From NCBI RefSeq assembly GCF_016653465.1, contig NZ_NHSQ01000081.1, forward strand, positions 1-64,000: a stretch of 64,000 nt of DNA, written 5' to 3'. A model generated the notes under the pieces. That model saw only the letters and a list, made by a program, of their open reading frames with translations, was not told where the DNA came from and made no database searches. Within the stretch, counting starts at the first letter, position 1; every line of letters begins with the position of its first letter. Shown here in pieces: positions 58,555-64,000 of this stretch. This stretch comes from Thiocystis minor (lineage in GTDB: Bacteria; Pseudomonadota; Gammaproteobacteria; Chromatiales; Chromatiaceae). The position numbers and the translations under genes were made by a program.

Positions 58555-60735
58555 TCAAGCATCATTGAAGTCATCGCGACTCTGTCCCCTGGAAAGACCG
58601 ATCCCACTGACGCGCCGCACTCGGCGTTCCAGCGCGTCGCCCAGCACGGACGGTTCGCGATAGAGCAGCGTGAAGGTGTGTCGCGAACGGGTGATGCCGG
58701 TATAGACCAACTCGCGGGTGAGGACCGGATTTGACGTGTCCGGCAGGATGAGCGCGGTGTGATCGAATTCCGAGCCCTGGGATTTGTGCACCGTCATGGC
58801 AAAGACCGTCTCCACCGCTTGCAGACGGCTAGGCAGAATCCAGCGGATGCCGCCGGAACCATCGCCGGCGGGAAAGGCCACGCGCAACGCGCGACGCCTT
58901 GCCCCGGCTTCCTGGCGCGCCCCTTCGACTCCGCTCAGGGCCAGCGGCAGCGCGAGCGTGATGCCGATGTCGCCGTTCATCAGGTGCAGGCCATAGTCGT
59001 TACGGGTGACCAGCACCGGGCGGCCGGCGAACCAGTGGCGATCCGTGCCCGCCGTCCCGAGGGCGTCGCCTCCACTCAGCAGTCCGGCGTCCTTGAGCAC
59101 CGCGACGATCCGTCGGTTCAGCCCTTCCACGCCCCAGGGCCCCTGACGCAGCGCGGTGAGCAACTGAAACCCTTCTTGTGCCTTGAGGATGTCGCGCGCC
59201 CACTGATCCAGCGCGTCTCGGGTGGCGTCATCGCCTGGATCCGCGTCGCGCATCCGGGTCAGAGAGGCGCGATAGCCGTCGCGGACCAGGGCAGCGAAGT
59301 CCGGGCTGTCCGTGTCGCGCAGTCGGATGGCGGCGATCCGACCAAGATTGCCGTCACCGAGGCTCGGCTGGCGCTCGAATAGCGCCAGAACGGCGGACAG
59401 ACGCGCGGTCGGCGGCGAGCGCGCCGGCGGATCGTCGTTGACCAGCGCGGCGAGCGCCCCGATGCCGCCTTCGGGCTTGAAGCGATAGCTCTTGCGCAGC
59501 ATGACGATAGCCTGATCCAGCGGCTCGCCGGCGTCGTCGAGGTGCGTGTCGGGAATGGTCGCTCCCGTCACCCGGTACAGCCAGTCGCGGGTGGCCGGGA
59601 GATAATGCGCGGCGCGCGCGCGCTGACAGAGATCGCCCAACACCGCGCCCGCCTCCACCGAGGCCAATTGGTCCTTGTCGCCCAGCAGGATCAGGCGCGC
59701 ATCGGGGCGCAGCGCCTCCAGCAGACGAGCCATCATCTCCACGTCAACCATTGATGCTTCGTCGACCACCACCAGATCGGCCGGGAGCGGATGGCCTGCA
59801 TGATGGCGGAAATGGCGACTGTCCGGGAGCGAGCCGAGCAGCCGGTGCAGGGTCGTCACCTCGGTGGGGATTTCGCGGCGCACCTGTTCGCCATTCGGAA
59901 CGGCGTCGAGCGGCAGGTCTGCCACCCGCGCGGCGATGGATTCGTTCAGACGCGCGGCGGCCTTGCCGGTGGGTGCGGCCAGACGGATCCGCAGCGGCGG
60001 CTGGCCGCGCCCGATGGCCAACCCTTGCAGCAGCGCCAGCAGACGCACCACGGTGGTGGTCTTGCCGGTGCCCGGACCGCCGGTGACGATGGCGAAGGCG
60101 TTGCGGGCCGCCAGCGCGCAGGCGATCTTCTGCCAGTTGCAGGGATCGGATGCCGCGCCCTGGTCGACGACGAACAGCGCATCGAGCAGTGCGCGCAGGT
60201 CCGTTTCCGGCAGTTCGAGCCGCCGGTCGAGACGCGCGCCGATCCCGGCGAGGATACGTGATTCGTAGCGCCAGTAACGCCGGAGATAGAGCAGCGGTCG
60301 CTCGGGCGTGCCTTCCAGGACAAAGGGCGATGCCTCGTCGTCGGTGGCGGCGCGGTCGAGCCGGTTGTGGACGGCCGGGCTGCGGCTCAGGCGTCTGACC
60401 CAATCCGCTAGCGTCAGTCCGCGCAGGAGAACACTCAAGTCGGCGCGCACCTCGGCGGCGGTATCCGCGTCATCGCGCAGCCGGGTGAGCAGGGCTTCCG
60501 GGTGCTGACGGGCGCCGGCAAGGTCGAGACAGACATGGCCGTGTCCATTGCGCTCGCTGGTCAGGGCCACGGCAAGCAGCACCGCCGCGTCGGTCTCCGG
60601 TCCGTGTCGATGGATGAAACGGGTCAGGGCCAGATCCAGCGCGCGCAGGGCGCCGGCATCCACCCAGACGCGCAGACGGGCGAGCAGATCCTCGGCCTCG
60701 GCAGGCGCAAACAGATCGAGCGTCAAGGTGTCCAT
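58555..60735 (-). CDS. recD: Exodeoxyribonuclease V subunit alpha
   Basis: 5'-3' helicase subunit of RecBCD. 726 residues, longer than the E. coli protein (608). Walker A TGGPGTGKTTTVVRLL, LAAPTGKAAARL, Walker B VVVDEASMVD, LLGDKDQLASVEAG, and the C-terminal TVHKSQGSEFDH and LVYTGITRSR motifs. A stretch around the C-terminal third (LALPLALSGVEGARQEAGARR) is encoded by a 20-nt palindromic repeat at 58921-58940 (CCCTTCGACTCCGCTCAGGG), apparently inserted in frame. The ATG shares one base with the recB stop. Confidence 0.95.
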   Translation of the reverse strand: MDTLTLDLFAPAEAEDLLARLRVWVDAGALRALDLALTRFIHRHGPETDAAVLLAVALTSERNGHGHVCLDLAGARQHPEALLTRLRDDADTAAEVRADLSVLLRGLTLADWVRRLSRSPAVHNRLDRAATDDEASPFVLEGTPERPLLYLRRYWRYESRILAGIGARLDRRLELPETDLRALLDALFVVDQGAASDPCNWQKIACALAARNAFAIVTGGPGTGKTTTVVRLLALLQGLAIGRGQPPLRIRLAAPTGKAAARLNESIAARVADLPLDAVPNGEQVRREIPTEVTTLHRLLGSLPDSRHFRHHAGHPLPADLVVVDEASMVDVEMMARLLEALRPDARLILLGDKDQLASVEAGAVLGDLCQRARAAHYLPATRDWLYRVTGATIPDTHLDDAGEPLDQAIVMLRKSYRFKPEGGIGALAALVNDDPPARSPPTARLSAVLALFERQPSLGDGNLGRIAAIRLRDTDSPDFAALVRDGYRASLTRMRDADPGDDATRDALDQWARDILKAQEGFQLLTALRQGPWGVEGLNRRIVAVLKDAGLLSGGDALGTAGTDRHWFAGRPVLVTRNDYGLHLMNGDIGITLALPLALSGVEGARQEAGARRRALRVAFPAGDGSGGIRWILPSRLQAVETVFAMTVHKSQGSEFDHTALILPDTSNPVLTRELVYTGITRSRHTFTLLYREPSVLGDALERRVRRVSGIGLSRGQSRDDFNDA
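58921..58940. repeat. Short palindrome-ended repeat inside recD
   Basis: CCCTTCGACTCCGCTCAGGG has inverted CCCT/AGGG ends and resembles the CCTTCGAC-N-GCTCAGG type of dispersed repeat found in many proteobacterial genomes. It is in frame in recD and does not break the gene. Confidence 0.5.
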
Positions 60736-63700
60736 CAGACCACCTCCCGGTCGGCCGTCGTCTCGCCAGCCGTTCTTTCTCCGGCGAACAGCCGGTCCAG
60801 CGTCTCGATCAGAATCAGCGGCGGTTTGTCCATGAAGAGCCCTTGACTGGCGCTGTAACCGCCGCGCAAAAAGACATAGACGGCCCCGCCGACATGTCGG
60901 TCATAGTCGTAATCGGGCAGACGCGCGCGAAGCTGGCGGTGCAACGCGAGCAGATAGAGCACGTACTGCAGATCGTAGCGGGCGTTCAGAATGGCCTCGC
61001 GCATGGCTTCCGGGGTATAGGCCGCGTCGTCCGGTCCCAGCCAGTTGGATTTCCAGTCCGCCACGTAGTAACGGCCCTGGTGCTCGAACACCAGATCGAT
61101 GAAGCCCTTGAGCATGCCGTTAAGTCGATTGGCGCCGATGCCCGGACGCGGGTGTCCGGCCAGACAGTGCGTCCAGACCAGCCGATCCAGCGTCTGGGTC
61201 TGGACGGCGCGGCTCTCCAGCCAGAATTCCATCTCGACCTGGATCCGTTCGGGCGCCAGATCGCACAGGGCCAGTGTGGGCGGTTGGCCGTCGGCATCCG
61301 GCAGTCCGTCGAGCACCCGGGGCCGGGCGAGGAAGTCCGCCAGCCATTCGTCCAGCGGCTCGATCCAGGCAGTGAGTCCGCGTAGATTGCAGCGCTGTCC
61401 CAGCATTTCCAGGCGCAGCGTTCGCGCTTGGGCCGTTGCCGCGTAGCCGCGCAGGATCTGCCCCCGGTCGTCGCGCGCGCGCTGGTTCGCGGCCCATTCC
61501 AGGATGCCATGCAGAAAGGTTCCCTGGCGGCTGCCGCGCGGGAAGGCGTGCAGATGGCGATCCTTCAGGGGCTTTGCCGAGCGCATCGAACCGAGGTCAT
61601 CCGCGTCAGCCGCTCGGATCGTCTGATTGAGTTCTTCCATAGCGGTCTCCTGCGTGGCCGTCTCCACCGACGGCCCCGGCTCGGATCCTTGCGTCTGATC
61701 GGAAAGAAGCGCCGACGCGGCCTCCTCCGACCCGATCTCTTCCCGCGCCACGATCCGCAGAGACGAATAACTGGCGATCCACCAGGACGGGGGACGGCTC
61801 TTCGGGGCCGGACGCGCCAGCTCCAGCGCGACCGCCGATGCCGGGGCCAGTCGCTTCACCGATGGGGACGGCGCCGGCTCGATCCGCATCGATGCACAAT
61901 CCCCCCGCAGTCGCGCCAACGCATCCAGGATGTTCTCCGGGGTCTCGAACGGCTTGCCGCCATTGAGCACATGACCGATGGCCGACTTCTCCAACTGGGG
62001 CTTTTTCGCCGTGCCGCTCTTGAGCGGCGCGATCCCGAGCCAGAGCGCATGCCGGGCGCGGGTCACGGCGACATAGAGCAGGCGCATGTCCTCGCTCAGA
62101 CGTGCATCGTCGGCGGCGGCCCAAGCCTCGTCAAAGCGGGCCTTTGGCGCCAGTTCGAGCAGGGTTCGCGGGCCGGCGCGATAGGGAACCTGCCGGGTAT
62201 GACCATCCACTGCCCGCCAGGAACAGATGAAGGGCAGCAGCACCAGCGGATACTCCAGCCCCTTGGCTTTATGGATGGTGACGATCCGCACCCGTTCGGC
62301 ATCGCTCTCCAGGCGCTGGATGAATTCGTCGCCCGACGCGCCGACATGCTCGGACAGGTGCCGGATCAACGCCTGTTCGCCGTCGAGCGCGGTCGCCGAC
62401 TGTTGCAGCCATTCGGCCAGATGCAGCAGATTGGTCAGAATGCGCTCGCCGTTGCCGCGTCCGAGCAGCCGCGCGGGCAACTCGACGTCCTGCATCAGGC
62501 GCCGCAGCATGGCGAGCACGCCTTGACGCCGCCAGACCTGCCGGTAGCCGCGAAAACGCTCGATCTGTGCTTCCCAGGCCAGTTCGTCGCATTGCAGCCG
62601 CGCGAGCTGTTCCAGCGGCACGGCCAGGGTGTTGGTGCCGAGCGCCGAGCGCACCAGAGTCTCGTCGGTGGGCGCGGCGCAGGCCCGCAGCCAATGCAGC
62701 AGATCGCCCGCCTCCTGGGTCTGAAAGACCGAATCCAGATCCGAGAGATAGACGCTGTGAATGCGACGAGCCGCCAACGCCTCGCGCATCGCGGCCGCTT
62801 CCGTGCCGGTGCGTACCAGGATGGCGACGTCCTGCGGGCACAGGGGGTGATGTTCGCCCTCATGCTCGAAACCGGCCTGCCCCGCCTCGGCCTGACGCAA
62901 CCAGTCGACGATCCGGGTCGCCGTCGACTCGGCCATCCGCCGGCGATAGTCGTCGGGCGAAACCGGATCGGGGCCGTTGTCCAGGGTCCAGAAGGTCAGC
63001 GCGGTCGCTGCCTCGCCATTCAGGATTAGACGCTCGGCGCGGCCGCTGGCCTCGACGATCTGATAGGGAATCGGATGCTCGGTGTCGGTCTTAAAGCGGA
63101 AGGCCCCGCGCGCCTGTGTCTCCGCCTGCTGAAACAGCCGGTTGCAGGCGTCCACCATGGGCTCGGTCGAACGGTAATTGACGCCCAGGGTGTAATGCCG
63201 CCCCGCAGTTGCCCGGCGGGCATCGAGATAGGTATGAATGTCGGCCCCGCGGAAGCCATAGATCGCCTGCTTGGGGTCGCCGATCATGATCAGCGCGGTG
63301 TCCTCGGGCGGCTCGGCCACTTGGTAGATGCGATCGAAGATGTGGTACTGAACCGGGTCCGTATCCTGGAATTCGTCGATCAGGGCCACCGGGAACTGGC
63401 GTCGGATGGTCTCGGCCAGGCGTTGCGCGTGACCGCCATCCCCTGCCCCGCCCCCGACCCCGCTGGGACTCAGCGCCGCATCGAGCTGACGCAGCAGGTC
63501 ATCGAATCCCATCTCGGCCTGGACGAGCAGACGGCGTTCCAGTTCGCGTCCGACCCAGCGCGCGGCATGGGCGATCAGACAGGCCTCGAAGGACGGTTCC
63601 GGCTCCTCCGGCAGAGGCGGTTTAGCGCCCGCCGCCTGCCAGTCGGCGATCGACTGGAAAGCTGGATGCGTCATTTCGGTCGTGACTTTCGCGGTCTTCT

Positions 63701-64000
63701 TGAACTTGAATGCGCCCTGGACAAAGCTCTTGAGCTTCGTCGGCGCCGCGCCGCCCTCGGACCAGGCGGCAATCTCGGCGAGCAAGTCGTCGAAGGGCTC
63801 CGCATGCGTGCTCCCGTGCGTGGTCCCATTGAGATGGGGACGCAACTCGCGCAGATGCGTTTCGAGCGTCTCGCGATCCGCGTGCCACAGATCCCGGGCC
63901 GCCTGCTCCAGGACCGCGCGTTCCGCGTCCAGACGCTGACATTCCGCTTCCACGCCCTCCTTCGCGTTCAACCACTGACACTGGCGGGCCAGTGGTGCGT
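60735..64000 (-). CDS. recB: Exodeoxyribonuclease V subunit beta (partial, 5' end beyond the window)
   Basis: 3'-5' helicase-nuclease subunit of RecBCD. About 1,087 C-terminal codons are in the window; the frame is still open at 64000, so the N-terminal Walker A part lies outside. Present are the Walker B LIDEFQDTDPVQY, GDPKQAIYGFRGAD, TIHKAKGLEYPLVLLPF, YVAVTRARHALWLG and the C-terminal RecB nuclease motif (VADWKSNWLG). recD follows with a one-base overlap. Confidence 0.95.
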   Translation of the reverse strand, partial: APLARQCQWLNAKEGVEAECQRLDAERAVLEQAARDLWHADRETLETHLRELRPHLNGTTHGSTHAEPFDDLLAEIAAWSEGGAAPTKLKSFVQGAFKFKKTAKVTTEMTHPAFQSIADWQAAGAKPPLPEEPEPSFEACLIAHAARWVGRELERRLLVQAEMGFDDLLRQLDAALSPSGVGGGAGDGGHAQRLAETIRRQFPVALIDEFQDTDPVQYHIFDRIYQVAEPPEDTALIMIGDPKQAIYGFRGADIHTYLDARRATAGRHYTLGVNYRSTEPMVDACNRLFQQAETQARGAFRFKTDTEHPIPYQIVEASGRAERLILNGEAATALTFWTLDNGPDPVSPDDYRRRMAESTATRIVDWLRQAEAGQAGFEHEGEHHPLCPQDVAILVRTGTEAAAMREALAARRIHSVYLSDLDSVFQTQEAGDLLHWLRACAAPTDETLVRSALGTNTLAVPLEQLARLQCDELAWEAQIERFRGYRQVWRRQGVLAMLRRLMQDVELPARLLGRGNGERILTNLLHLAEWLQQSATALDGEQALIRHLSEHVGASGDEFIQRLESDAERVRIVTIHKAKGLEYPLVLLPFICSWRAVDGHTRQVPYRAGPRTLLELAPKARFDEAWAAADDARLSEDMRLLYVAVTRARHALWLGIAPLKSGTAKKPQLEKSAIGHVLNGGKPFETPENILDALARLRGDCASMRIEPAPSPSVKRLAPASAVALELARPAPKSRPPSWWIASYSSLRIVAREEIGSEEAASALLSDQTQGSEPGPSVETATQETAMEELNQTIRAADADDLGSMRSAKPLKDRHLHAFPRGSRQGTFLHGILEWAANQRARDDRGQILRGYAATAQARTLRLEMLGQRCNLRGLTAWIEPLDEWLADFLARPRVLDGLPDADGQPPTLALCDLAPERIQVEMEFWLESRAVQTQTLDRLVWTHCLAGHPRPGIGANRLNGMLKGFIDLVFEHQGRYYVADWKSNWLGPDDAAYTPEAMREAILNARYDLQYVLYLLALHRQLRARLPDYDYDRHVGGAVYVFLRGGYSASQGLFMDKPPLILIETLDRLFAGERTAGETTADREVV

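Overview
The window is chromosomal DNA of a gammaproteobacterium, most likely a purple sulfur bacterium (Chromatiaceae: the Allochromatium, Thiocystis, Thiocapsa group). This is inferred from the GC-rich coding sequence, from classic gammaproteobacterial gene orders (dusB-fis, lptD-surA-pdxA, rpmF-plsX-fabHDG-acpP-fabF-pabC-mltG-tmk-holB-pilZ-tatD, trpS-scpA-scpB, recB-recD) and from a bidirectional NAD-linked hoxEFUYHW hydrogenase locus. There are no photosynthesis genes in the window to confirm it. I see no rRNA, tRNA or CRISPR array.

Layout. 0.2-5.7 kb: dusB-fis, then purH and purD, separated by an lpxA-like gene and the 3' relic of a Uma2-type gene. 5.8-10.9 kb: an unusual four-gene signalling block (response regulator with TPRs, small histidine kinase, secreted VWA-domain protein, membrane-anchored acidic protein). 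10.9-18 kb: an amgK-type sugar kinase divergent from lptD-surA-pdxA, with convergent pssA. 18.2-25.4 kb: the hox operon, carrying two sets of non-hydrogenase genes (an unknown plus DUF29 between hoxF and hoxU; an unknown plus hicBA between hoxY and hoxH). 25.4-30.4 kb (minus strand): PHP phosphatase, yciO, site-2 protease, trpS, scpA, scpB.

30.5-39.9 kb is the most accessory region: an unknown protein, a chemoreceptor, a decayed Fe-transport-type ABC ATPase, a two-domain polyphosphate kinase 2 whose 3' end runs into a block of four consecutive stem-loops, a secreted protein of unknown function, and an SbmA/YddA-like ABC protein with a degenerate ATPase domain, translationally coupled to a GH1 beta-glucosidase. 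39.9-45 kb (minus): amtB with a recognisable sigma-54/NtrC-type promoter, and pqiABC. 45-56.7 kb (minus): the fatty-acid/phospholipid synthesis supercluster with tatD, pilZ, holB, tmk, mltG and pabC. A pair of inverted hexanucleotide arrays lies between mltG and tmk. 56.8-58.2 kb: a VpsR-type regulator with an altered GAFTGA loop. 58.6-64 kb: recD and the 3' part of recB, which runs off the window.

Most genes are housekeeping. The parts that deserve attention are the interrupted hox operon, the degenerate ABC ATPase with its glucosidase, the 5.8-10.9 kb signalling block, the structured DNA at the pap 3' end, the hexanucleotide inverted arrays and a dispersed AAACCGCGTC repeat.
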